Assembly (NCBI GenBank): GCA_963801195.1
Contig: CAWDDX010000007.1
Location: 1,488,001 to 1,552,000 of the forward strand
Source: SZUA-36 sp963801195
GTDB taxonomy: Bacteria; Pseudomonadota; Gammaproteobacteria; Xanthomonadales; SZUA-36
Reading direction: 5' to 3'
DNA length: 64,000 nucleotides
This document shows positions 1 through 9,392 of the stretch, in pieces. The notes beneath the pieces are model-generated. The model was given only the letters and a program-made list of their open reading frames with translations. It did not search any database and was not told the DNA's origin. A program made the position numbers and the translations under genes. Position 1 is the stretch's first letter. Each line of letters begins with the position of its first letter.

Positions 1-1390
1 TCACCTGCAGGTTCCAGCGGTAACCGGTGGTCTGGTCGACAAGGTATTTGCGGATCCTCGTGCTTCTGTCAGCGCCGGGCCAGCTCACCGCTTTACCCGT
101 CGACTCGGGTTCGGTCTCGCTGTCTCCATAGACGATAAAACGCAAAGGCCGTTCATCGTCTGCCGGCGTCGTAAAGGACCCACCGGCCTGCACACCGTCC
201 TGTGTTACGCGGTAGCGGTAGCTGGCGCCCGCTTGCAGACCGGTGATTCGCAATTGATGCAAAAACGGCACTTGCGGCCGCCTGCAACCGGGGTTGTCGC
301 ACGTCTCTTGGGGGTGATAAAAAAGTGCCTCGGCGGGAACCGGCCTGGACGCGAAAACGGCTCCCGCCGAATTCGCGGGACTGTCCTGCTTCCACAAGGT
401 CAACTGCCCCGGCCGGCCGGCATTACTCAGCCAGATCACCGTCATCGCATTGTTGTCGGGGTTTTGCACCCAGGGCGTCACACGGAATCCACAGGCACCG
501 AAACGGTCGTTGCCGGTCTTGTCCGGGTATGCGTCCAGACGTCTCAACCAGCCAGCCAGCCAGCGCGATTCATTTCTTTGAGGCGGCGACAACTCGACGC
601 GCAAACGCAGGCGATCGGCGGCGGCATCCCTGAACCGGGCGACAATGGATTGGCAGGCATCCCCGGCCTGTGTGGCGCTATTCATTGCAGACAATACCTG
701 GACCAGGCCCCAGCCTTCATCCTGGTAACGCTCGCGCGGGTTATTCCCCAAACCTTTAAAGTTGTAATAGTCGATCACCGCGAAAAGGCCCTCGGGTGTC
801 TCCACCAGGTGCTGCAGCAATTCCGTCAGGCCCTGTTTCTGCCCGGGGGGAAGTTCAAGCGTCCGCCAGCGCCGCTCGAAGGCCGAGACGATAAACCTGG
901 CCTGGTAGGACTGCGTGGCAGCCAGCCATTCGCGCAACGCCGCCATTTCGGCGGACGGCCAGGCTGCGTCAAATTGTTCCTTGCCGGTCCACGGCGCGTC
1001 AAAAGGCTGCAATTCCTGCAGCCAATCCGGTGTCTGTAAAGTGGCCGGCGCCAGTTCGCTGACGTAGGCAACCATGTCCGGAAACTGTTCGTCAAAAGGC
1101 GCATCGACGCCGGTCGGGAACCAGATAAAATGACCGATACCAAGCGAGGGAAAATCCTCCCCGGCGCCCCAGTACGTCAGGTTATCCACCTGTCCCGCCG
1201 CCTCGTTGCGGAAAATACCTGCTGCGATCCATTCAAAAGCGGTATCGTCCAGCCCGGGCAGTTGAAGTTCCACGCCCACGGCAGTGCCCTGCGCCTGGCC
1301 TGCCCCATCGTCATGCCGCACCGTGCGCAGCAGGAAAAAACCCACCAGCAGGACAAGCGCCGTTGCCACGAACCAGCTACTACTTTTCAT
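1..1390 (-). CDS. Membrane-anchored metallophosphoesterase with purple-acid-phosphatase-like Fn3 segment, 3' end cut off
   Basis: Reading the minus strand from the ATG at 1390 gives an open frame to the window edge, about 463 codons, with the stop outside. It starts with a short basic stretch and one hydrophobic segment (about residues 5-22), so it is probably a membrane anchor or uncleaved signal. Residues about 40-270 are rich in W and aromatic residues (for example LGIGHFIWFP) and I do not recognise them. Residues about 290-410 look like the Fn3-like N-terminal domain of purple acid phosphatases, with the ITGLQAGASYRYRV pattern. Then comes RFIVYGDSE near residue 415, which resembles the first metal-binding motif of calcineurin-like phosphoesterases. 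The remaining metal ligands would lie outside the window. It is transcribed in the same direction as the AAA+ gene upstream of it. Substrate unknown; the phosphoesterase call is moderately secure, the N-terminal part is not assigned. Confidence 0.7.
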   Translation of the reverse strand, partial: MKSSSWFVATALVLLVGFFLLRTVRHDDGAGQAQGTAVGVELQLPGLDDTAFEWIAAGIFRNEAAGQVDNLTYWGAGEDFPSLGIGHFIWFPTGVDAPFDEQFPDMVAYVSELAPATLQTPDWLQELQPFDAPWTGKEQFDAAWPSAEMAALREWLAATQSYQARFIVSAFERRWRTLELPPGQKQGLTELLQHLVETPEGLFAVIDYYNFKGLGNNPRERYQDEGWGLVQVLSAMNSATQAGDACQSIVARFRDAAADRLRLRVELSPPQRNESRWLAGWLRRLDAYPDKTGNDRFGACGFRVTPWVQNPDNNAMTVIWLSNAGRPGQLTLWKQDSPANSAGAVFASRPVPAEALFYHPQETCDNPGCRRPQVPFLHQLRITGLQAGASYRYRVTQDGVQAGGSFTTPADDERPLRFIVYGDSETEPESTGKAVSWPGADRSTRIRKYLVDQTTGYRWNLQV

Positions 1391-1476
1391 GACCTTTCAC
1401 GGCAGTTCATTGTCGGGCGGGCATCACTTGCAATCCAACGCCACGGCAGCGCAGGCGGGCCGCACACCCGGATACA

Positions 1477-2958
1477 TCAATGCGCCTTGGTGGCGCGGTT
1501 GTGTGACCATATACGTAAGGCATTGAGTTGTTCTGACATCGTTTTGGACAACGGTACAATCCGGTAGATATTGTGAATCAGGTCATCGTAATTGATATCA
1601 CGCCCGGCGGTGAAGGCATCGATCTTGGCCGCCTTGACCATCTGTTCAATCTCGGCCGCTGTCCAGCCCGCCATGACCTTGGCCAGGTGGTCCATATCGA
1701 ACTGTTCCGGATCCGCGCCCTGGTTGCGAATATGGATCGAGAGGATAGCAATACGTGCCGGCGCCTCGGGCAGATCGACGAAGAACAACTGGTCAAAACG
1801 CCCCTTGCGGATCATTTCCGGCGGTAAAATCTCGATCCGGTTGGCCGTGGCCGCCACGAAAACATTCTGTGGTTTTTCCTGCATCCAGGTCAAAAATGAC
1901 GAGAAAATGGTCATGTTGCCGCTCGTCGCGGTATCGTGCAGAAAGCCAAAACTGTTCTCGATTTCGTCGATCCACAGAACCACCGGCGCGGCGTTTTCGG
2001 CGGCGCGTATGGCCCGCTCCCACGCGACCTCGGGTGCGCCCCAGCCGCCGGACATGATCTTGTTCATGTCGAGCCGGATCAGCGGCAAGCCCCAGACAGA
2101 CGGAATGGTCTTGGCCGCCAGTGACTTCCCGCAACCGCTGACACCCATCATCAGGATACCCGCAGGCATCTGGATATTGGCTTCCTGTGCTTCCTTGGTG
2201 AACAATTTCTGTCTTGATATCACCCAGCTCTTGAGTTTATCGAGACCGCCGATCTGGTCGATATCGTAGGTTTTGGTGATGACTTCGAGACAATTTTCCT
2301 TCATCAGCAAATGCGCCTTGGCGCGGTTGATCGCGGACAGGGCCGCGTCGATATCCTGTACGCCGTCACTCACGAGCTGGCGGAACAGGTCGCGGGTCTC
2401 GTTCGATGACAAACCCTGGGTGGCATACGATACCCGCTCGAGCCACTCCGTTGAAACCCGCTGGTCAGCGGCACCGGCCTCGTTCAGCGCGGTTAGCAGT
2501 TCGTGTAACTCCGTTACGTCCGGAAGGGCCATTTCGAGCAGGCTGATTTCCTTGCTCAGACCGGCCGGTATGTTGATTGTCGGGTGTGAGATTATCAGCG
2601 TACCGGGTCTCGAGGACAGGGCGTCATAGGCATCCCGCAACGCACGCACCAGCCCGGGGTTTGTGTCGACCAGCGCGGGCAGGTCTTTCATCAGGTAAAG
2701 GGCGTTGGTCTCCGCGTGTATGATGAACGCCAGCGCTTTGACGGGGTCAACCAGGCCCCGGTCCTGGCCTGAACCACTGGTAAACCCGAGTGCGGCCGTC
2801 CACTGCCAGACCGGGCGGTCGTCGCCAAACAACTTTTTCGACGCGGATTGCAACAGCCGTTCGAGACGCTCTTCCTCCCAGGTCGCCACGTAAAGCAGCG
2901 GCGTTCCGGCATCGATGATCCGGTTGATCCTTTCCGAAGGTGTCTCGGGTTTTTGCAT
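1477..2958 (-). CDS. Ycf46-like AAA+ ATPase
   Basis: About 493 residues from the ATG at 2958, chosen because an AGGGGGA ribosome-binding site lies 6-7 bases upstream; the frame is open to 3012 but those extra codons lack such a site. The N-terminal half (about 1-215) is a degenerate RecA-like region typical of the Ycf46 family, including a TWEEERLERLL helix. The C-terminal half is a full AAA module: Walker A GVSGCGKS near residue 272, Walker B VVLWIDEIENS near 325, sensor region ATANRIEILPPEMIRKGRFD with the arginine finger, and a C-terminal helical lid with the GWTAAEIEQMVKAA pattern. Ycf46 proteins are known from cyanobacteria, plastids and some proteobacteria, with a role in carbon metabolism suggested but not settled. 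Here it diverges from the giant enolase/dikinase gene, so a chaperone or regulatory link is a reasonable inference. Confidence 0.85.
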   Translation of the reverse strand: MQKPETPSERINRIIDAGTPLLYVATWEEERLERLLQSASKKLFGDDRPVWQWTAALGFTSGSGQDRGLVDPVKALAFIIHAETNALYLMKDLPALVDTNPGLVRALRDAYDALSSRPGTLIISHPTINIPAGLSKEISLLEMALPDVTELHELLTALNEAGAADQRVSTEWLERVSYATQGLSSNETRDLFRQLVSDGVQDIDAALSAINRAKAHLLMKENCLEVITKTYDIDQIGGLDKLKSWVISRQKLFTKEAQEANIQMPAGILMMGVSGCGKSLAAKTIPSVWGLPLIRLDMNKIMSGGWGAPEVAWERAIRAAENAAPVVLWIDEIENSFGFLHDTATSGNMTIFSSFLTWMQEKPQNVFVAATANRIEILPPEMIRKGRFDQLFFVDLPEAPARIAILSIHIRNQGADPEQFDMDHLAKVMAGWTAAEIEQMVKAAKIDAFTAGRDINYDDLIHNIYRIVPLSKTMSEQLNALRIWSHNRATKAH

Positions 2959-3170
2959 CTTTAATCCCCCTGCAGGCAAGCCACTGGCTGTAGAAAAAAC
3001 AATAATAAACAAACCGCCGGGTCAGCGCATGACACACGTCACCAGACAGCTGGAAAAACGACATGATTTCCCGCGGTCGCGGCAACGACCGAAAGTTACG
3101 TAGGGCATCATACCTTATCGGCCCCGCCGGCAAAGCCCCGGATTCATCAGCGGTCGATTGACCCAGATCA

Positions 3171-3199
3171 TTGTTGGGATCAGACTGCGTGCCTATAGT
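3171..3199 (+). promoter_or_regulatory. Sigma70-like promoter of the giant gene
   Basis: TTGTTG at 3171-3176 and TATAGT at 3194-3199 are separated by 17 bases. Transcription would start near 3206, which would leave the TTG at 3210 almost leaderless and so favours the ATG at 3225 as the start codon. Pattern only; no experimental support. Confidence 0.45.
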
Positions 3200-3224
3200 T
3201 CCCTGAAAATTGAGTACGGGCCCT

Positions 3225-6200
3225 ATGAAATTTACCGCATTACTGCTCAGGCACGTAAGAGTTTTTCTTGCCGGTACTCCAACCGGACGTTCGTATGCGG
3301 GTACAACCGGGCAAGGCGCCAACCTCCAGGAAGGCTGGGTGATCGCCAACCACATCCTGGTATCCTTCCACGTGGCGTTCATATCCTCGGTGCTGGCGAT
3401 CCCCGAAACCGCCGCCACCAAGGAAGCGGTTTTACACTTTATCTTCGTCAGTCCTGAAACCATTGTCTCCGCGCTGTTCACCTACCTGGTCTTCCACTCG
3501 GCCATCGCCCTGCACGAATTGGGTCACTTCGTCGAAGCGGCGCGTCTGAGGGCGCTCAACGATTCGATCCAGAACGCCGTTGAAACCCGCCTGTCGGCAT
3601 CCCCGTCTGCGCGCTTCGGATACCTGCTGCAACTGTTTTTACAGATACCCTACGGACGGGCGGTCGGTATCAAACGCGAGGGCCTCAATTATTACCCGGA
3701 CGCACCCTACAACCTGGCCGTCGCCGCCGCCGGTCCGCGCGCCAGCCTGAGGGTCGCAATGGTGGCCTTGCCGCTGGCCGTGATCCTGCTGGCCGCCGGT
3801 TTGTTACAGGATATGTCTTTTGCACTCAACCTCGGCCGCCTGGTGCTCGGTCTCGGCATCGTCACCGGGCTTGATTTCCTGTTGGCGGATCCTGGCAAGT
3901 ACCGTGAATTCCGGCGCCGCGAAAAGCGTGCAAAAGACGCGGCGGAAGCTCTGCCCGAAGCGACCGGATGGGCCGCCAAGGCCGCTGCGGCCAAGACCCG
4001 GATTATCGAACGGAGCATGCAGGAGGCGACCCATCCGCGCCTGGGCATCGTCAGGGCGCCCTGGCAGTTCCGTAACTGTGGCATGGGTGGACGGCACACC
4101 GAAAAGGAGTACCCCGAATCCAACATCAGCATGCAGGAGGCGATGTTCCTGATTTTAGGCGCGGTCGATTCGCAGGAGGCGCAGGAAATGACCGTGCGTC
4201 TGCAAAACCGGCTCAAGGAGATCCTCGAAAAGGCCGAGGGCTGCCGGGTCATGGGCATCGGTCTTGAAGGCGGGCTTGCACCGTATGTGGATCGTGGCAC
4301 CTATGAATTGCCCGAGCTGCGGCTCTGGGCCATGATGAAACAGGCCATCGAGGAATGCGGTTACCGCCCCGGCATCGATGTCGCTATCGCTCTTGACCCT
4401 GCACTGTCGGAACTGGAAATAGCCTACCGCAAGGAATTTGACGTACCCGACAGTATCGGCATGTACCTTTTCTGGCGCGACCATTCAAAGAAAGTCCTCG
4501 ACCGTGACGCGGTTCTCGCGATCTATGAAAAGGCGATTTTTGAATATGATATCCCATTGCTTTCGATCGAGGACGGCTTCTCCGAAGACGACATCGAAGG
4601 CTGGCACAAATTGCTCGCAAAACTGGGCGACCGTGTCCTGGTGATTGGCGACGACCTGGTCACAACCAACGACCGCACGATCGAAATGGCCGCCGACAAG
4701 GGCCTGATCAACACGGTGCTGGTCAAGGCGAACCAGATCGGTTCACTCTACGAAACACTGCTGGCGGTACTGGTCACGCTGGGCAAGGGTCTGAACCTGG
4801 TTATTTCGCACCGCTCGAAAAGCCCGAACGATGACATGGAGGCGCACATCGCCTTGGCGACCAACGCACTGGGCCTGAAAGCGGGCGGCGGCGCCAATAC
4901 GGAACGGCTGGTCAAGTACCAGGCCGTCACGACCCAGATGGAACGTATCCTGGATGAACACGTGCGCGAGCCGGAATTGCCCGACTTCGCCACCGTCGAA
5001 CACCTGCGGGCACGCGAAGAACCCACCAATGCGGGAATCCCGACGGTGGGTGTCGACGTGCAACTGGCTTTGCCGGGCGCAAAACCGGAAAGTCGCGTTC
5101 GCATGTTATTTCATGGCGCTACCCCGCTCGGCACCTCGTCCGGTACCGGTGAAGCGGTCCACCTCGTCGACGCCGTATTCGAACGCGCCGAATACCTGGA
5201 AGCGGTGCAAAAACACGGGAAAATGATGTGCGAAGTGGAACCCGGCGTCTTTGCTTTCAATCGTGACGTGAAACGCACCGAAGTCGATTCGACCAATGAC
5301 ACAGCCCTGCTGGAATTGTTCAAACGCACAGAACGTTATGACGGCAAGGGCTGCCTGAACGCGGTTGATCATGTACACGAGTTTGCAGCGCCATTGTTCG
5401 AGCACATGAATGTTGCCGATTGGGGTCTGTTCGAGATCGACCGGGCCCTGCTCAAACTCGAATTATCAACGGCGAAAAGACGCGGAAAGCTGCCTGTGGA
5501 AACGGACGAGAAAACGGATATACGCGTCATGCAACGCAAGCAGAACCTGGGTATGAACGGGATTCTGTCGGTCTCCCTCGCCATGGCCCGTGGCATTGCC
5601 CATGTGCGCGGGCAGGAACTGTACGAATTTTTGCGGGAGGAAATGCTGGTCATCATCGAACGTCTCGCCAGCGCACACCATGTCGCCATCGAAGGCAGCC
5701 GCTTTGACGACTACCTTGACGCACTGCGCGAGGTGACCAAGCGGCTCGAGGCACAGGAACTGTCCCTTTATGCGGCTCTGCGCAAAGTCACCGGGATCTA
5801 CAACCAGTTTGATGAACCGCTTGCCGCACCCGCGCCCCTCGTAACCGGCCTTACGTTCGTACCCGCCGAAGCGGGATCATTCAGTGCGCTGGAGCAGACC
5901 TCAATCGATAGTCTGAACACCGCCCTGGTCGCGGCCTGGCTTAACCCGGGAACCGCGCAGGAGCACGAGCAGGATTACAAGATAGCGTTGCGCCGCTACC
6001 TGGAAACAATGACCCTGCTCGGCCGCCGTTACCGGATGTTCGAAATTGCAAACCACCGTATTTTCAGAGCCGATAACACGTTGATCGTGCCCTTTGACGC
6101 ACACGGCAGTTTATCGATTTACGCCCTCCGCCGTGATTCGGCGCAAGTCATCAAACAGTTGCGCCTGCCGCACGGCACGCTGATCACCGACGCCCTGATC

Positions 6201-9200
6201 GCCGAATTGGCAGGCTTCAAGGGCGAGGTCATCGACCTCGAGCGGGAGATTTATCACCTGCACGTCGACGACATGCCCACCATCCAGGTTGCCCGTCTGC
6301 GTGACCTGGCCGGCCTGCTGAGACGCCTCAACAATTGCGGCAGCCGCCACGAAGCCGTGTATGTTCTGCGTTTCCTGGTGGCGCGCCTGTGCAGCAGTTC
6401 ATACCGCGGGATGCCGGGCGCCAAGAACCTGAAACCCGAGATTATCCGGGTGCGCCAGGAACTGGCGGAGTTTATGAACGGCCCCTTCGCCGAACGTCTG
6501 CGTCTGCCCACCAGCATCCTGGTGCGCAGTATTTCAGGGCTCGTGTCGCAGCCCAAGCTGATCGACGAGGTCTGGCAGGACACCATCGATCTCGCCGAGG
6601 TGCATGTACGCGGCAGCGCCATTACCAACGAGATTCGCAGAAGCACCCACCATGCCATGGGCAAGCACACGCTCAAACTGGCGCGCGCCTATGCGCAGTG
6701 GCTGGAGACGGGTACGGCGGACTTCCCGGAACCGGAGCGTGAAACACCCGGCCCTACCGACGAGACAGCGCGCTCAAACCCGGTGGTCAGCAAACTGGTC
6801 AAACGTATCGTTTCCGACCTCGAACAATTGCTCGGCAGTGCACAGATCGCCAGGCGTCTTGACGAGTGGCGTGAAATCTACGCCAGTGAACTGCAACGCT
6901 GCGAATCAACCAATACGCTGGAAGAGGAACTCGAGTCACTGGTCATCAAGGGCATTCGCGCGCATAACCAGTGGGTTTACCAGCACCGCCTGCGCAGCTT
7001 GATGAGCAAGCTCCGCGATGGCGTCTGGACGGCCGATGCACGGGAACCGTTTGAGTCCGCATTGCACCGCTTGCAGGAAGAACAACCGGAAGACGGGTCA
7101 TTCCAGACCGAAAAGGTCGAGGACCTGGCGCGCTACGCGGTCACTACCTTCTGCTCGAGGATACGGCACGACCATCAGGATGCACTTTTCCTCTCTCTGG
7201 ATGATGTGCTTGACCGCTATACCAGCGGCAACCAGTTCGAGGCCTTTGAACGCAGTTGCAGTCTGCGTCGTGAACTGGAATCACTGGCCGGCGACGGCGT
7301 TTTTAACACCCAGCGTTATCTGCTGCACCAACTTGACTGTATCCTCGAGGAACTGGGGTTCTTCGCCCTGAGGCACGTCGCCTCGGACTACATGGATAAT
7401 GGCGTCAGGCTGGCGGAATGCCTGTCCATCGTCCATCTCTGCGCGGGCAACCTGGACCGTGACGGCCTGTTTTCACGCGAACTCTGGGACCTGTCGGCCA
7501 TGCTGGTCAACCCCACCCGCAGTTCATCCGAACTGCTGGATGTGCTGGAGCAGATTCAGCGCAATTACCACCGTCTGGTGCACCGGGTCAGCCATGCATA
7601 CGAAGTCATGGCCGAGCACCTCGGTTACGGCTCCGACGAAATGCGTGCGGTACTGGCCAATTTCCAGCGCACCATGCACGACCTCAACAGCCTGGTTCAT
7701 TTCTCCGACCTTGCACGAACCTTTTTGTCAGAGAGTGTCCGCGGCATGACGAAACCGGAACCGGGCGGCACCGGTGAAGACCCGTGGGATTTCGTTCACC
7801 TGTCGCATATCAGTGATATCAAGCACCGGGTCGAGAACCGGCAGGCCGCCAGCCTGCAAGCCCGTTATGGCGGCAAGGGCAGCGGCCTGATCTACATCGC
7901 CTACCTGGGCATTCCCACTCGCGACGGTTTCATCATCCCGACCGTGCTGCCACGCCTCGAACTGCACCAGCGCGAGCGGCAAAAACTCGAACGTGAGATC
8001 ACACAGCACTTGCGGTTGCTGGAAAAGGATATCGAACACAACGAAGGCCAAAGCTTGAGTCTCGGCAACCCTGACGCGCCCCTGCTGCTAGCGGTCCGCG
8101 GCGGTTCGGTGTTTTCGATGCCGGGCATGCTGGCGACCGTTGTCTTTGTCGGTATGACCGATAGCATTGCAGAAGCACTGGCGCAGGAAGACGAGTGGTA
8201 CGCCTGGGATGCCTACCGGCGTTTTCTCGTCTCTTTTTCGGCGGCGGTCTGGAGCTTTGATCTCGAGGCCTTTGACCTGGTCGAAAAGGCCAAGCAAAGC
8301 CATGGGGTCACACTCAAGACCGACCTGTCCGGCAGCGCCATGCGCGAGGTTGTCGAAGCCTCAAAGGATGCCATACGCGAGGCCGGATATGCCAAAGAGC
8401 TCGAATCGATACTCAACGATGCGGAGCTCCAGTTGCAAACGGCAGTGGCTGCCATCCACGCTTCCTGGGACCGAACCCGGGCAAAGCAATACCGCTCCAT
8501 CAAGAACCTGAGCGAAGGCTGGCATACGGCCGTTATCGTGCAGCAAATGGCTTCGGGCAACCGCAGCAACCGGCAAGAACTGAAACCGGGTATCGACGAG
8601 ATGTCAATCTCACTGACAGGCGTCATACCCCACACCCGGATGCAGACCACGGGATTCAGGGAATTTACCGGCGACGTCAAGTTCAGCGCCAGCGGCGACG
8701 ACCTGGTCGGCGGCATTACGGCCGCCAAGTCTTTTGAACCAGTGCAGCGCCTGCACACCCTCGCACCCATGCTGGAACGCAAACTCAACCACGCCGGTGC
8801 CCGCTTGCGGCGTTTCCTTGGCTCGGATGCGGAAATTGAGTTTACCGTCGACCGCGGTGTGTTAAGCGTTCTGCAGGTCAGGAGCGCTCAAGTGAACAAC
8901 CGCTTCAGTGCGCGAACTTTCGATCACCCCGGGGAGCCTGCGGGACGCGGTATCGGTATCAGCGGTGGCGCATTCCGCGGCAAAGTCGCCTTCAACGAGG
9001 CCGATGTCCACCGTCTCGCAGCGGAAGCCGACGCCGGTGATCGCGAATCCGATGGTATTTTGCTGGTGCTGGAGAACCCGGTTCCTGATGAAATCCCCCT
9101 TATCCTGTCGGTTGAAGGTCTACTGGCCTCACGCGGCGGTTCGACTTCGCACGCGGCGGTTTGTGTCCACGGCATCGAAAACAAGTCTTACACTGCCGTA

Positions 9201-9392
9201 CTGGGTGTGTCCGAACTCCGGGTGAGCGCAGACAAGGCCAGGCTGATGGGACCCGACGGGCAAGTTAAGAGTATTATCCACACAGGGGATATACTGTCTA
9301 TTCACGGTCAAACCGGTGAGGTTTTTATCGGCTCACAACCAGTGCTGGAAATAGTTAAAGCGGCCAAAAAGATTAAAAATACCGATACATGA
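3225..9392 (+). CDS. Giant multidomain protein: HELGH membrane segment + circularly permuted enolase + PEP-synthase-like ATP-grasp and phosphohistidine domain
   Basis: 2055 residues from ATG 3225 (an in-frame TTG lies at 3210). Residues 1-230: four or five hydrophobic segments with HELGH at 97-101, as in M50 site-2 proteases. Residues about 272-580: enolase C-terminal barrel with H291, E305, E348 (EGGLAP), D391, E449 (IEDG), D476 (GDD), K501 (VKANQIG), H529-R530-S531 (SHRS) and K552, matching yeast H159, E168, E211, D246, E295, D320, K345, H373-S375 and K396. Residues about 600-815: enolase capping domain, placed after the barrel, with IPTVGVDV, the loop GTSSGTG (636-642), RYDGKG and NGILSVSLA. 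Residues about 815-1530: mostly helical, unassigned. Residues about 1540-1900: PPDK/PEP-synthase ATP-grasp (GGKG, SMPGML, IEFTVDRG). Residues about 1900-2055: swivel domain with GGSTSHAAV, H1976. The usual C-terminal PEP/pyruvate barrel is missing. No frameshift is visible. Activity on 2-phosphoglycerate/PEP and a dikinase step are inferred. Confidence 0.85.
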   Translation: MKFTALLLRHVRVFLAGTPTGRSYAGTTGQGANLQEGWVIANHILVSFHVAFISSVLAIPETAATKEAVLHFIFVSPETIVSALFTYLVFHSAIALHELGHFVEAARLRALNDSIQNAVETRLSASPSARFGYLLQLFLQIPYGRAVGIKREGLNYYPDAPYNLAVAAAGPRASLRVAMVALPLAVILLAAGLLQDMSFALNLGRLVLGLGIVTGLDFLLADPGKYREFRRREKRAKDAAEALPEATGWAAKAAAAKTRIIERSMQEATHPRLGIVRAPWQFRNCGMGGRHTEKEYPESNISMQEAMFLILGAVDSQEAQEMTVRLQNRLKEILEKAEGCRVMGIGLEGGLAPYVDRGTYELPELRLWAMMKQAIEECGYRPGIDVAIALDPALSELEIAYRKEFDVPDSIGMYLFWRDHSKKVLDRDAVLAIYEKAIFEYDIPLLSIEDGFSEDDIEGWHKLLAKLGDRVLVIGDDLVTTNDRTIEMAADKGLINTVLVKANQIGSLYETLLAVLVTLGKGLNLVISHRSKSPNDDMEAHIALATNALGLKAGGGANTERLVKYQAVTTQMERILDEHVREPELPDFATVEHLRAREEPTNAGIPTVGVDVQLALPGAKPESRVRMLFHGATPLGTSSGTGEAVHLVDAVFERAEYLEAVQKHGKMMCEVEPGVFAFNRDVKRTEVDSTNDTALLELFKRTERYDGKGCLNAVDHVHEFAAPLFEHMNVADWGLFEIDRALLKLELSTAKRRGKLPVETDEKTDIRVMQRKQNLGMNGILSVSLAMARGIAHVRGQELYEFLREEMLVIIERLASAHHVAIEGSRFDDYLDALREVTKRLEAQELSLYAALRKVTGIYNQFDEPLAAPAPLVTGLTFVPAEAGSFSALEQTSIDSLNTALVAAWLNPGTAQEHEQDYKIALRRYLETMTLLGRRYRMFEIANHRIFRADNTLIVPFDAHGSLSIYALRRDSAQVIKQLRLPHGTLITDALIAELAGFKGEVIDLEREIYHLHVDDMPTIQVARLRDLAGLLRRLNNCGSRHEAVYVLRFLVARLCSSSYRGMPGAKNLKPEIIRVRQELAEFMNGPFAERLRLPTSILVRSISGLVSQPKLIDEVWQDTIDLAEVHVRGSAITNEIRRSTHHAMGKHTLKLARAYAQWLETGTADFPEPERETPGPTDETARSNPVVSKLVKRIVSDLEQLLGSAQIARRLDEWREIYASELQRCESTNTLEEELESLVIKGIRAHNQWVYQHRLRSLMSKLRDGVWTADAREPFESALHRLQEEQPEDGSFQTEKVEDLARYAVTTFCSRIRHDHQDALFLSLDDVLDRYTSGNQFEAFERSCSLRRELESLAGDGVFNTQRYLLHQLDCILEELGFFALRHVASDYMDNGVRLAECLSIVHLCAGNLDRDGLFSRELWDLSAMLVNPTRSSSELLDVLEQIQRNYHRLVHRVSHAYEVMAEHLGYGSDEMRAVLANFQRTMHDLNSLVHFSDLARTFLSESVRGMTKPEPGGTGEDPWDFVHLSHISDIKHRVENRQAASLQARYGGKGSGLIYIAYLGIPTRDGFIIPTVLPRLELHQRERQKLEREITQHLRLLEKDIEHNEGQSLSLGNPDAPLLLAVRGGSVFSMPGMLATVVFVGMTDSIAEALAQEDEWYAWDAYRRFLVSFSAAVWSFDLEAFDLVEKAKQSHGVTLKTDLSGSAMREVVEASKDAIREAGYAKELESILNDAELQLQTAVAAIHASWDRTRAKQYRSIKNLSEGWHTAVIVQQMASGNRSNRQELKPGIDEMSISLTGVIPHTRMQTTGFREFTGDVKFSASGDDLVGGITAAKSFEPVQRLHTLAPMLERKLNHAGARLRRFLGSDAEIEFTVDRGVLSVLQVRSAQVNNRFSARTFDHPGEPAGRGIGISGGAFRGKVAFNEADVHRLAAEADAGDRESDGILLVLENPVPDEIPLILSVEGLLASRGGSTSHAAVCVHGIENKSYTAVLGVSELRVSADKARLMGPDGQVKSIIHTGDILSIHGQTGEVFIGSQPVLEIVKAAKKIKNTDT

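Noticed and set aside
233..1039. 268-codon plus-strand frame opposite the phosphoesterase
   Set aside because: It is an antisense shadow; the minus-strand frame has the signal anchor and domain patterns.
4038..5669. Enolase part as two unrelated fragments inserted by chance
   Set aside because: Both halves together cover the whole enolase and retain every alignable catalytic residue, in one uninterrupted frame.
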